A stretch of DNA of 64,000 nucleotides from Odoribacter lunatus (GTDB lineage Bacteria > Bacteroidota > Bacteroidia > Bacteroidales > Marinifilaceae): NCBI RefSeq assembly GCF_943193135.1, contig NZ_CALPCZ010000002.1, positions 144,360-208,359 on the forward strand, written 5' to 3'. Position numbers and translations under genes: made by a program. The notes under the pieces were generated by a model. The model saw only the letters and a list, made by a program, of their open reading frames with translations, was not told the DNA's origin and made no database searches. Below are positions 37,881 to 45,493 of this stretch, piece after piece. Position 1 is the stretch's first letter; the number at the start of each line of letters is the position of its first letter.

Positions 37881-37947
37881 CCTATATCAAGTCTATATGA
37901 CACCTATATCACGCCTATCTGCGGATAGGCATGATATAGGCATGATA
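37881..37947. repeat. iteron-like repeats with a 38-bp imperfect palindrome
   Basis: CCTATATCA occurs at 37881 and again at 37903, 22 nt apart, and its complement TGATATAGG at 37932. The core, 37903-37919 against 37924-37940, is a 17-bp inverted repeat with a single mismatch around TGCG. A further ATAGGCATGATA copy follows. Such clusters are typical for binding sites of replication, transfer or recombination proteins or strong operators. Confidence 0.7.
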
Positions 37948-38014
37948 CACTTTTGATATGTATATAATATGCAGATACTCCTAAGAAAGTCAATGATATT
38001 TAGCTGAAAAGATT

Positions 38015-39127
38015 TTATGGCAGTATATAATTAGTGCTTCTGCCGCCTTCTCTGCTGTCGCGGAGCATGCCTTTGGATATAAGGTCGTTGATGTCTCGCA
38101 GAGCGGTGTCTTGGGAGCATTTGCAAATCTTTGCCCATTTGGAGGAGGTCAGTTTCCCGTCGAATCCGTCCCAAAGGCGGTTGATGATTTTACGTTGGCG
38201 TTCATTGACCGGCACGTCGTGAAACTGCTCCCAATAAGTTGCCTTTTGCAACGTGTGCTTTATGGTATCGTTGGTTCGGAGAATTGTTTTTTCCAGACAA
38301 TCAAGAAACCACAACAGCCATTCGGTTATATCCATGCTTCCTTTTTGGGTGCGTTCCAGAATATCGTAATACGATTTCTTGTTTCGGTTGATTTCTGCCG
38401 ACATGCTATAAAATCGGGTGTTGTTGTCATCCATTTGGGCAAGGAACATATCGGTGAGGGTACGTCCCAGACGACCGTTTCCATCGTCAAAAGGATGAAT
38501 TGTCACAAACCACAAATGGGCAATTGCAGCTTTGATGAATGGCAACTGAGGGCTGTTATTGCACCATTGGATGAAACGGGTCATTTCTTTCGGCACGACA
38601 CTTGAAGGCGGTGCCTCGTAGTGCACCTTTTCGTGTCCGAGAGCGCCGGACACGACTTGCATGGGCTCATCGCCTTTGCGCCAGTCGCCGATTGTAATCT
38701 TGTACATTCCGCTGTGTCCTGTCGGGAATAGCGCACAATGCCACCTTAACAAGCGTTCATCTGTAAGAGGTTCGCCAGAATGCGCCGTTGCGTCAAGTAT
38801 GACATCGACAAGTCCTTCTACATAGTGATTCTCAACAAAATGTCCGTCTGTATCGATGCCGAGCTTTCGGGCAATGGAACTGCGCACTGAATCGGCATGA
38901 AGCATTATGCCCTCGATTTCGGAAGAGTTCAGCAGTTCTTCGGTAAGGGCTTTCAGTTGTGTCTCGCTCTTGTCGTTAAAACCGAGCATAGACATCTGTC
39001 CCGTTAGTTGTCCGTGCAAATGGCTCAAGCGGGTGAGCGGTGCAAGCAATTTATCCGAATCCCATTGAAAATTCGGCCAATCGGGGCGTTGCCATATATA
39101 AATGGTATGTTGGTTAGATGGTTTCAT
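38015..39127 (-). CDS. Fic-domain AMPylase with inhibitory motif and C-terminal winged helix
   Basis: 370 residues from the ATG at 39127; a longer frame reaches across the promoter and was rejected. The N-terminal DUF4172-type part (IYIWQRPDWPNFQWD) contains SSEIEG (68-73), matching the class II inhibitory motif. The Fic core HPFDDGNGRLGR is at 211-222, intact for AMP transfer. The last 55 residues (SSKWAKICKCSQDTALRDINDLISKGML) look like a winged helix, so the protein may bind DNA and repress itself. It likely modifies a target protein in the cytosol. It stands alone in the island with a palindromic operator upstream. Confidence 0.9.
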   Translation of the reverse strand: MKPSNQHTIYIWQRPDWPNFQWDSDKLLAPLTRLSHLHGQLTGQMSMLGFNDKSETQLKALTEELLNSSEIEGIMLHADSVRSSIARKLGIDTDGHFVENHYVEGLVDVILDATAHSGEPLTDERLLRWHCALFPTGHSGMYKITIGDWRKGDEPMQVVSGALGHEKVHYEAPPSSVVPKEMTRFIQWCNNSPQLPFIKAAIAHLWFVTIHPFDDGNGRLGRTLTDMFLAQMDDNNTRFYSMSAEINRNKKSYYDILERTQKGSMDITEWLLWFLDCLEKTILRTNDTIKHTLQKATYWEQFHDVPVNERQRKIINRLWDGFDGKLTSSKWAKICKCSQDTALRDINDLISKGMLRDSREGGRSTNYILP

Positions 39128-39131
39128 ACAA

Positions 39132-39139
39132 CAAAGATA
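39132..39139 (-). promoter_or_regulatory. -7 box (TATCTTTG) for the Fic gene
   Basis: The minus strand reads TATCTTTG, an exact consensus match, only 4 nt before the ATG at 39127. Transcripts would be almost or fully leaderless. Confidence 0.5.
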
Positions 39140-39163
39140 ATATTTTGCGGTGATTATTGGGTG

Positions 39164-39189
39164 TATTCTCCGCAAATTTGCGGAGAATA
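39164..39189. promoter_or_regulatory. 26-bp perfect palindrome, likely Fic operator
   Basis: The sequence ATTCTCCGCAAA and its exact complement TTTGCGGAGAAT (39165-39188) are joined with no spacer and extend by one more pair. It covers the region just upstream of the expected -33 site. An additional half-site TTTGCGG lies at 39144-39150, between it and the -7 box. Confidence 0.7.
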
Positions 39190-39263
39190 AGGTTGTTTTT
39201 CACCGCATCGGGGAGGTATGGTGATGAAAGAAAGGGGAAAATAAGGTTCGGAAGGATGGATAA

Positions 39264-39295
39264 AAAAAGAGTGTGCCGTTTGGCACACTCTTTTG
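39264..39295. terminator. terminator after pfk
   Basis: AAAAGAGTGTGCC (39265-39277) and GGCACACTCTTTT (39282-39294) form a perfect 13-bp stem with a 4-nt loop; on the minus strand a run of seven T's follows. It serves pfk. Confidence 0.8.
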
Positions 39296-39306
39296 GGTTT
39301 TTCAGC

Positions 39307-40494
39307 TTAGAGAATCATTTGAGGCATGAATTCAAAGCTGTTGTATTTAGGACGTAAACGTTCCGTGTTGTAGAATTTATCTACGTCTACCAGTTTTTTG
39401 GTGCTGGTAATGATGTCGATGGGAGCGTTGTCATACCGTCCGTTGCGCAGGATGACCAGACGTCCGTGCATACCTTTGCCGATGAGGTCTAATGCTAAGT
39501 TCCCGTAAGCCATAGGTACGATGGAGTCCATAGCGTCCGGATTACCACAACGTACCATGTATCCTAATTTTTGGTTGATGACGTTGATGGTTTCCCCGTT
39601 GTTGTATTTAGGAGATAATTCTTTTAATTGGTTGGCAATGTGGTCGCCGATACCTCCTAATTTTTTGTGTCCGAACATGTCGGTTTCTTCGCTTTGGAAC
39701 ATCATGTCACCTCCACTGTAGCTTGCTCCTTCTGAAATCAGAACAACGGAGTATTTGCTCGGATTGGTGTAGCGGTCCTGGCAAAGCAGTTCACACAAAT
39801 GGTCTATATTAAATTGGTATTCGGGAATAACGCACCGGTTTGCTGCTCCGGCCAATGTCGGCAACATGGCAGAGAAACCTGCGTAGCGTCCGAATACTTC
39901 AAGTACCAATAAACGTTCGTGAGAGCCGGCACAGGTACGAAGGCTGTGGGTAAGCTCGATGGTACGGGTGATACATGTACTGAAACCGATGCAATAGTCT
40001 GTACCCGGTACGTCGTTGTCCATTGTTTTGGGAATGGCAATGACTTTCACACCTTCCTGGCTCAAGCGTACACCATAGCTTAATGTGTCGTCTCCGCCGA
40101 TGGGAATTAAATAGTCGATGCCCATGAAATCAAGATTTTTCAGCACTTCGGGTGTCAAATCGTTGATTTTTTCCGTGTATTTGTCTTTCAGATGCTGGGG
40201 TACGGATTCAAGAGGTACATGGGATGCACGTGTGCGGGATGTGTGTAGAAATGTACCGCCCGTACGTCCTGCTTTGTTTACAATCTCTTCCGTTAATTCA
40301 AAAAAGTTATGGGAGTTGTCTACTTTTTTATCACGAACGATGTCGATTAAGCCTCGCCATCCTCGTCTGATACCGATAACTTTGTACCCTTCTCTTAATG
40401 CTCTAATGGTTACTGCACGTATTGCAGGATTTAGTCCTGGCACATCACCACCACCGGTTAAAATACCGATAATTCCTTTTACTTTTTGACTCAT
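39307..40494 (-). CDS. pfk: 6-phosphofructokinase, pyrophosphate-type residues
   Basis: 395 residues. The N-terminal phosphate loop ILTGGGDVPGLN is intact. The donor site has GGDD (133-136), where ATP enzymes carry a Gly in place of the second Asp, and PKTMDND (155-161), where ATP enzymes have a Gly in place of K156. Both are diagnostic of PPi-dependent enzymes, so this probably catalyses reversible fructose-6-P phosphorylation with PPi, though it would be annotated as ATP-dependent by general similarity. Substrate residues FGRYAGF and ISEGASYSGGD are present. It is monocistronic. Confidence 0.9.
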   Translation of the reverse strand: MSQKVKGIIGILTGGGDVPGLNPAIRAVTIRALREGYKVIGIRRGWRGLIDIVRDKKVDNSHNFFELTEEIVNKAGRTGGTFLHTSRTRASHVPLESVPQHLKDKYTEKINDLTPEVLKNLDFMGIDYLIPIGGDDTLSYGVRLSQEGVKVIAIPKTMDNDVPGTDYCIGFSTCITRTIELTHSLRTCAGSHERLLVLEVFGRYAGFSAMLPTLAGAANRCVIPEYQFNIDHLCELLCQDRYTNPSKYSVVLISEGASYSGGDMMFQSEETDMFGHKKLGGIGDHIANQLKELSPKYNNGETINVINQKLGYMVRCGNPDAMDSIVPMAYGNLALDLIGKGMHGRLVILRNGRYDNAPIDIITSTKKLVDVDKFYNTERLRPKYNSFEFMPQMIL

Positions 40495-40580
40495 ATGTTT
40501 TATAGTTTTAACTTGTTTTTAAAAACACCTAAAATTATAAAATATATTTTGAATTACAAGTGAAATCTTGGATAAGTGAG

Positions 40581-40588
40581 TATATTTG
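40581..40588 (+). promoter_or_regulatory. -7 box (TATATTTG) upstream of the glycosyltransferase-sigma operon
   Basis: Exact TAnnTTTG match, about 70 nt before the ATG. An AGGAG at 40632-40636 is positioned 10 nt from an in-frame TTG at 40647 and 22 nt from the ATG at 40659, so either start is possible. Confidence 0.45.
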
Positions 40589-40658
40589 TCTGTTTTTATA
40601 TGAAAAATAGAAACTATTTGTAAATTTTTTTAGGAGAAATTGCCTGTTGTTTAATATC

Positions 40659-41789
40659 ATGGATGGTGTTACTGTATTTTGGGAATCTTTAGGAAGTAAT
40701 CGGTATTGGTTGTTGGTTTGCGGAATATTGTTTTTATGGCATGTGATAAGTGTTATTTATTCAATGACGGTAATTTGTCGGAAAGAAAAAAATAAAGGCA
40801 AAGTTAACAACCAGGGTGTTTCTCTCATTATTACGGCTAACAATAAGGCTGATTATCTGAAGCAAAATCTGGAATACTTTTTAAATCAGAAATACGAGTT
40901 ATTTGAGGTTATTGTCGTAGATGAATGTTCGGAAGATGATACGCAGGATGTTTTGGCTGAAATGCAAACGAAGTATCCGAAGTTGCGTACGACCCGAATT
41001 TTTCCGGATACGAAGTTCCGGAGTACCAAAAAACTGGCTATTAATATTGGCATACTTGCCGCTCATTATGATATTGTCCTTTTTGCAGAGATTAACAGCC
41101 GGCCTTTATCCGATTTGTGGATAAAAAATATGATGTCTTATTTTACCGAGGATACGGCAGTGGTATTGGGTTACGCTAATTATAGCGAGGGAGAAAGAAA
41201 TATAAATTTTCATCGGATGTATCGTTTTCTGCGTTATCTGAAGATGTTGTTATTTGTAAGAAATCGGATTTATGTTTTAGGGGAAGGATATAATATGGCA
41301 TATCGGAAAGGGCTTTATTTATCTCATAAGGTTTTTGCAAGGAATTCCCAAAGTTATGCCGGGTATGATAGTGAAATAGTAAGAATATTGTCTAAGAGCG
41401 GTAAAGTTAAGGTTGCAAAGAATAAAAATACTTTTATTGAAATAAATGACGACAGAAAGAAAACCCGGACGGAAGATTTTACGTATTATAGTTTTAATAG
41501 ACGAAAATGGGAGTTTCAGATAAAATTGAAAGCGCATGCTGATAGTTTATTACGTTTCATGTTTTATGTCGTTAGTTTTTATTTAATTTATGTAAAAATA
41601 TTACAAATTTACATGATATTTGGTATTTTGTTAATGTTTTTAATAGATTTTATTGCGGTAAATTCGTTTTTAAGGCGCTTCAATCAAAAAAAATTATTCT
41701 TAACTTCGTTTATTGTTGGTTTTATTGGTTTTTTATATAGATGGTATTATAATGTAAATTCAATTTTTACTAATAAAAAATGGAGATAA
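40659..41789 (+). CDS. membrane glycosyltransferase family 2
   Basis: 376 residues from ATG 40659; a TTG at 40647 would add four residues and has a better ribosome site. An N-terminal membrane span (about 16-38) is followed by a GT-A domain with VSLIITANNKADYL and VIVVDECSEDDT; the acidic catalytic motif is less canonical (FAEINSRPLSD). Two or three membrane spans close the protein (about 300-370). It probably adds a sugar to a lipid-linked intermediate at the inner membrane. Its end overlaps the sigma gene by 10 nt. Confidence 0.8.
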   Translation: MDGVTVFWESLGSNRYWLLVCGILFLWHVISVIYSMTVICRKEKNKGKVNNQGVSLIITANNKADYLKQNLEYFLNQKYELFEVIVVDECSEDDTQDVLAEMQTKYPKLRTTRIFPDTKFRSTKKLAINIGILAAHYDIVLFAEINSRPLSDLWIKNMMSYFTEDTAVVLGYANYSEGERNINFHRMYRFLRYLKMLLFVRNRIYVLGEGYNMAYRKGLYLSHKVFARNSQSYAGYDSEIVRILSKSGKVKVAKNKNTFIEINDDRKKTRTEDFTYYSFNRRKWEFQIKLKAHADSLLRFMFYVVSFYLIYVKILQIYMIFGILLMFLIDFIAVNSFLRRFNQKKLFLTSFIVGFIGFLYRWYYNVNSIFTNKKWR

Positions 41790-42400
41790 TTAATAATTTA
41801 TCAGAGAAGGCTTTATACGATTATAAGATTGTCAAAGCAGCAATTGCTGGTAATGAGAAGGCTTATTCGGAATTGTTTAAAAGATACAAAGATTCGGTAT
41901 ACTTTATGATACTGAAGATGGTAAACAATAGAACCGATGCGGAAGATTTGATGTTCGAGGCCTTTGAAAAAGCTTTTGCGAGTTTAAATTATTATTCTCC
42001 TCAATTTGCTTTCAGTACGTGGTTATTTAAAATAGCTTCAAATAATACCATTGATTTTATTCGGAAACGTAAGGCGCAGACCATCTCTTTGGATAAGGAT
42101 GATATAAATCCGGAGGACCGGGGATATATCAACAGTATTCCGGCAGATGTACGGACTCCCGATGAGGAGGCTATCCGTTCTCAGAGGGCGGATTTTATGA
42201 GGGAGAAGGTTGCTATGTTGAAAGGACGTTACCGTCGTTTGATTGAGTTACGTTATTTTGATGAATTTTCGTATGAAGAAATTGCAGAGGAATTGTCGAT
42301 TCCTTTGGGTACGGTGAAGGCGCAGTTATTCAGGGCACGTGAATTGTTGCTGAATATTTTACAACATACGGAAATAGCAGAGGACAATGAAAGGAGTTAA
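41780..42400 (+). CDS. ECF-type RNA polymerase sigma factor
   Basis: 206 residues with sigma region 2 (LFKRYKDSVYFMILKMVNNRTDAEDLMFEAFEKAFASL), the FSTWLFKIASNNTIDFIRKRK segment and sigma region 4 (FSYEEIAEELSIPLGTVKAQLFRARELL). A long insert between regions (about 105-145) is acidic. The start codon lies within the glycosyltransferase gene (10-nt overlap) and its end overlaps the next gene by 14 nt, so expression is translationally coupled. No anti-sigma gene is adjacent. Confidence 0.92.
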   Translation: MEIINNLSEKALYDYKIVKAAIAGNEKAYSELFKRYKDSVYFMILKMVNNRTDAEDLMFEAFEKAFASLNYYSPQFAFSTWLFKIASNNTIDFIRKRKAQTISLDKDDINPEDRGYINSIPADVRTPDEEAIRSQRADFMREKVAMLKGRYRRLIELRYFDEFSYEEIAEELSIPLGTVKAQLFRARELLLNILQHTEIAEDNERS

Positions 42401-43046
42401 TGCCTCTGTTTTAATTTTGATATGCCTGATAGAAGCTGTTTTTGCTCAGGAAGTTGAAAGGAAGCCTATTCGTTTCTCAGGAGTGGTGATGGACGGAAAA
42501 ACGACGGAGCCTTTGGCTAATGTGAATTGTAGGAGAGGAGAGAGGGTGTCTGCGACGGATTTAGCCGGCCGTTTTGCTTTGGAAACGGAAATCGGAGATA
42601 CGATTTTTTTTACTTATATAGGGATGCAGCCGACCCAGGTGGTTGTTCCGGATACGCTGACTCGTGAAGAGTATATTTTAGCTGTATTTATGTTTGCCGA
42701 TACGTTGCTTCTTCCGGAGGTCGTGGTGGTACCTCGTTATAGGTATCAAATGAATCAGTACAGAAGAAATTTACGAAATAATATGCTCCGGGTAAGGCAG
42801 GATGCTTTTTCTCCGGCTTTGGATATGACTCTTCAGGAAAATCAACAACGAATATTAGATGAATTTGCAGCCAGCACCAATAAAGGCCATGTGGATGTGA
42901 AATTAGGCATTGGGACGGAGAGTTATCGGGCCTTATATAGCCGGATAAAACAGAAGACGAGGAGGAATGAGTCTTCGGAGCTTTTGCGGCGGGAGGAAAT
43001 CGATTTGTTGAAAATGCTGTTTTCTTTAAGGAAGCAGGATAAGTAG
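42387..43046 (+). CDS. exported protein with carboxypeptidase-regulatory-like domain
   Basis: 219 residues. A signal peptide (MKGVNASVLILICLIEAVFA, cleavage before QEVER) is followed by a beta-sandwich of CarboxypepD_reg type (IRFSGVVMDGKTTEPLANVNC, GRFALETEIGDTIFFTYIGMQP). This domain is the N-terminal extension of SusC-type receptors, but no plug or barrel follows; the remaining 110 residues are helical and basic. It is coupled to the sigma gene by a 14-nt overlap. Function unknown. Confidence 0.75.
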   Translation: MKGVNASVLILICLIEAVFAQEVERKPIRFSGVVMDGKTTEPLANVNCRRGERVSATDLAGRFALETEIGDTIFFTYIGMQPTQVVVPDTLTREEYILAVFMFADTLLLPEVVVVPRYRYQMNQYRRNLRNNMLRVRQDAFSPALDMTLQENQQRILDEFAASTNKGHVDVKLGIGTESYRALYSRIKQKTRRNESSELLRREEIDLLKMLFSLRKQDK

Positions 43047-43115
43047 GAGATGTTTAATCTATCTTTTAAATTAGATATAAAAGTTAGAAAAAAAGAAAAA
43101 TCATTATTAATTCAA

Positions 43116-43135
43116 CAAAGATAAGTATATCTTTG
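43116..43135. promoter_or_regulatory. palindromic promoter element upstream of the OmpH/Skp-like gene
   Basis: CAAAGATA-AGTA-TATCTTTG. The right half (43128-43135) is an exact -7 box on the plus strand; the left half is an exact -7 box on the minus strand. The plus one fits the ATG at 43187, 51 nt downstream. Confidence 0.55.
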
Positions 43136-43186
43136 TCGAGTAGATTTACTAATTCGTCGAACACATATATTTTAAGTTATAGTATT

Positions 43187-43792
43187 ATGAAGAATTATTC
43201 GGTTGTATTAAATGGCATATTATTGATTGCTGTTGGAATATTGTATATACTGTATTTTACGGCAGGTAAAGGAGGGAACTCTTCGAATGTTCGTGAAAAG
43301 CAAGTGGTGGGAGGCGGTAGTAAGATTGTATATATCAATACGGATACGTTGTTGCGTAATTACGGACTTTCGGTAGAACTGAATGAGGCGTTTTTAAAGA
43401 AACAGGAAGAAAGAAATACGGAATTGAATATAAAAGCGAAGGATTTGGATCGTCAGGCCCGTGAGTTTCAAAGAAAATTGGAAAACAATGGTTTTATTTC
43501 AGCAGAAAGAGCAGAGGCAGCCCGCCAGAGCCTGTTGGAGAAAAATCAGAAACTGCAACAGTTGCAGCAGGAGATGACTGAAAAGATGATGAGAGAGCAG
43601 AGCGAGTTGAATAAGAAGTTGTTTGAGTCGATTACGAACTTTTTGTCTGAATATAGCAAAGAAAGAGGATATGAAATTGTATTGAGTACGGTGGTTGCGG
43701 GGAATGTTCTTTATGCGGAAGATGGGTTTGATATAACGCAGGAAGTCGTAGAAAAATTAAATGAAGCATATAAACCCAAAAAGGCTGAGTAA
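43187..43792 (+). CDS. OmpH/Skp-like periplasmic chaperone
   Basis: 201 residues from the ATG at 43187; the frame upstream starts inside the -7 box and was rejected. An N-terminal hydrophobic segment (about 8-27) is a signal anchor, then IVYINTDTLLRNYGL begins the Skp/OmpH body, with a long coiled coil (about 65-160) and a C-terminal strand ending YEIVLST. Skp proteins hold unfolded outer membrane proteins. The last residues are encoded within a terminator hairpin. Confidence 0.82.
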   Translation: MKNYSVVLNGILLIAVGILYILYFTAGKGGNSSNVREKQVVGGGSKIVYINTDTLLRNYGLSVELNEAFLKKQEERNTELNIKAKDLDRQAREFQRKLENNGFISAERAEAARQSLLEKNQKLQQLQQEMTEKMMREQSELNKKLFESITNFLSEYSKERGYEIVLSTVVAGNVLYAEDGFDITQEVVEKLNEAYKPKKAE

Positions 43793-43803
43793 TCAGCCTT
43801 TTT
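43778..43803 (+). terminator. terminator whose loop holds the stop codon of the OmpH-like gene
   Basis: AAAAAGGCTGA (43778-43788) and TCAGCCTTTTT (43793-43803) pair perfectly with a GTAA loop; the TAA at 43790-43792 spans loop and stem. A ribosome at the stop would cover the stem, so coupling of translation and termination is possible. Confidence 0.75.
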
Positions 43804-43816
43804 ACATTTCTGTTTT

Positions 43817-45061
43817 ATGAAGTTGTTTGAACGTTATTTCAACAGAAATGTACTTTCCTTTGAATCCGATTTTTCTGAGAATCTTTCTTTAATTGTTGTT
43901 TTGCCGGCGTTGGATGAGCCGGATTTGTTTTGTACGTTGAAATCTTTTGAAGCCTGTCGGCGTACGAAGGTAAAAGTGGGCGTGATAATTGTCGTAAATC
44001 ATCCGGAAGATTGTGCCGTTGAAGTAAAACGGAGGAATGAAAATATTTATGATGCCTTGTTGGAATATACGACGCAAATTTCTACCCCGAATCTGGAGTT
44101 TTGCCTTATCAAAGCTTTTGACTTGCCCGTTGCATCGTCGGGAGTAGGAGTTGTTCGTAAAATGGCAATGGATGCGGCGGCATGGTATTTCTATAAAAAT
44201 GGAAACCCTGACGGGATTATTGTGTCAACAGATGCCGATACGTTAGTTGAAGAAAATTATTTTGAAGAAATTTTTAACTGTTTTAGTAAAACGGATGTTG
44301 CCGGTGTTTCGATAAATTATGCACATGTTTTGGAAGATATTGATGCTTCGTTGCGTCATGCGATAATTCAGTATGAATTGTATCTGCGTTACTATAGTCG
44401 GGCTTTGCGTTTTATCGGGCATCCTTATTTTTATTCGTGTATAGGTTCTGCTTTTGCCTGTCGCGTGTCTGATTATGTTGCACAGGGAGGTATGAACAAG
44501 CGTCAGGCGGGAGAAGATTTCTATTTTTTACAGAAATTGATGACGACGGGGCGTTTTACTAATTTGACGGCGACCACAGTCTGGCCGTCTGCAAGAATAT
44601 CTTCGCGGACGCCTTTCGGAACAGGACAGGCAGTTCATAAGATTATGAGGGAAGGGGGGATGCTTCAGACTTATAATTGGCAGGCTTTTTTGGAGTTGAA
44701 AGTTTTTTTTGAAGATATTGGGTCTTTATATAAAGAAGAGGGGGCGGTGATTGAAGAGTATATGAGTAAGCAGGCTCCGGCTTTACGGGCTTTCCTGGAA
44801 GAGGGTGATTTTGTGCAGAAAATCAGTGAAATTAATAATAATGTGGCTTCGCAAGTTTTGTTTCGGAAAAGATTTTTTGATTATTTTAATGCTTTCCGGA
44901 TATTGAAATATCTTAATTTTGTGCATGTCGGGTATTGGGGAAAACAGACGATAGAGGAGGCGGTAACGGAATTATTTAAAGAGCTGAAACAAGTTTGTCC
45001 TTCGACGCCTTATGAAATGTTATTACTTTTACGCTTGTGGGATAAAACAGGAAATTTCTGA
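43817..45061 (+). CDS. glycosyltransferase family 2-like protein
   Basis: 414 residues. The GT-A core has NLSLIVVLPALDEPDLFCTL, GVIIVVNH, the donor-metal motif VSTDADTLV and a later AGEDFYFLQKL that resembles the catalytic GT2 ED. No membrane span is evident. The C-terminal 130 residues are helical. It may glycosylate an envelope glycan; substrate unknown. It starts 24 nt after the OmpH-like stop, past the terminator, and precedes a small SRPBCC gene. Confidence 0.78.
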   Translation: MKLFERYFNRNVLSFESDFSENLSLIVVLPALDEPDLFCTLKSFEACRRTKVKVGVIIVVNHPEDCAVEVKRRNENIYDALLEYTTQISTPNLEFCLIKAFDLPVASSGVGVVRKMAMDAAAWYFYKNGNPDGIIVSTDADTLVEENYFEEIFNCFSKTDVAGVSINYAHVLEDIDASLRHAIIQYELYLRYYSRALRFIGHPYFYSCIGSAFACRVSDYVAQGGMNKRQAGEDFYFLQKLMTTGRFTNLTATTVWPSARISSRTPFGTGQAVHKIMREGGMLQTYNWQAFLELKVFFEDIGSLYKEEGAVIEEYMSKQAPALRAFLEEGDFVQKISEINNNVASQVLFRKRFFDYFNAFRILKYLNFVHVGYWGKQTIEEAVTELFKELKQVCPSTPYEMLLLLRLWDKTGNF

Positions 45062-45087
45062 TACCTTTGTAAAGAAAAGCAATAAGT

Positions 45088-45471
45088 ATGGGTGATTTTA
45101 ATTATGAGTTGAAAATTGCAGCGGAGCCGGAGGAAGTTTTTGCGGCTCTGACGAATCCTTTTCAGATAGAGTTATGGAGTGGTTATCCGGCGGATATGAA
45201 AGCGGAAAGAGGCTATGTTTTTTCTTTGTGGGAAGGGGATATTTGCGGAATGAATATGGAGGTTGTTCCGAATAAGAAATTAGTTCAGGAATGGTTTTTT
45301 GGAGAAAACGAACAGCCTTCTATTGTAACGATTGATTTGAAGAAGGAGAAGAATTTAACTCGTGTGGAGGTGAACCATACGAATATACCGGAAGAAGTAG
45401 AGGAGGAGATTACGGAGGGGTGGAAAAAGTATTATTTGGACTCTTTAAAAGATTTCCTTGAAATGTATTAA
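45088..45471 (+). CDS. SRPBCC (AHSA1-like) family protein
   Basis: 127 residues, the size of one START/AHSA1-like helix-grip domain: YELKIAAEPEEVFAALTNPFQIELWSGYPADM, then GDICGMNMEVVPNKKLVQEWFFGE and a C-terminal helix ITEGWKKYYLDSLKDFLEMY. The fold binds hydrophobic ligands; no catalytic residues are expected. It lies 26 nt after the glycosyltransferase and 22 nt before the oxidoreductase, likely cotranscribed. Confidence 0.82.
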   Translation: MGDFNYELKIAAEPEEVFAALTNPFQIELWSGYPADMKAERGYVFSLWEGDICGMNMEVVPNKKLVQEWFFGENEQPSIVTIDLKKEKNLTRVEVNHTNIPEEVEEEITEGWKKYYLDSLKDFLEMY

Positions 45472-45493
45472 CTGTTGGGAATTTTTCTGATTT

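Larger units (their letters stand above)
37462..38014. other. 553-nt intergenic region with possible mobile-element remnant
   Basis: Between the operon start and the Fic gene. The part 37493-37798 has a minus-strand open frame of 101 codons (start MPMSRMGGMLYIKAF; later ECGTGDRTAPRFL) that looks unlike its neighbours in composition. I faintly recall similar conserved stretches near Bacteroides integrative elements but cannot name one, so I do not call it a gene. The remaining part holds the palindrome cluster at 37881-37947. Confidence 0.45.

Noticed and set aside
37881..37947. CRISPR array
   Set aside because: Repeats are short, only 22 nt apart and palindromic, with no spacers of regular size and no cas genes.
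26861..39306. Prophage or insertion sequence
   Set aside because: No integrase, transposase, capsid or terminase-like gene is visible in the island within this window.
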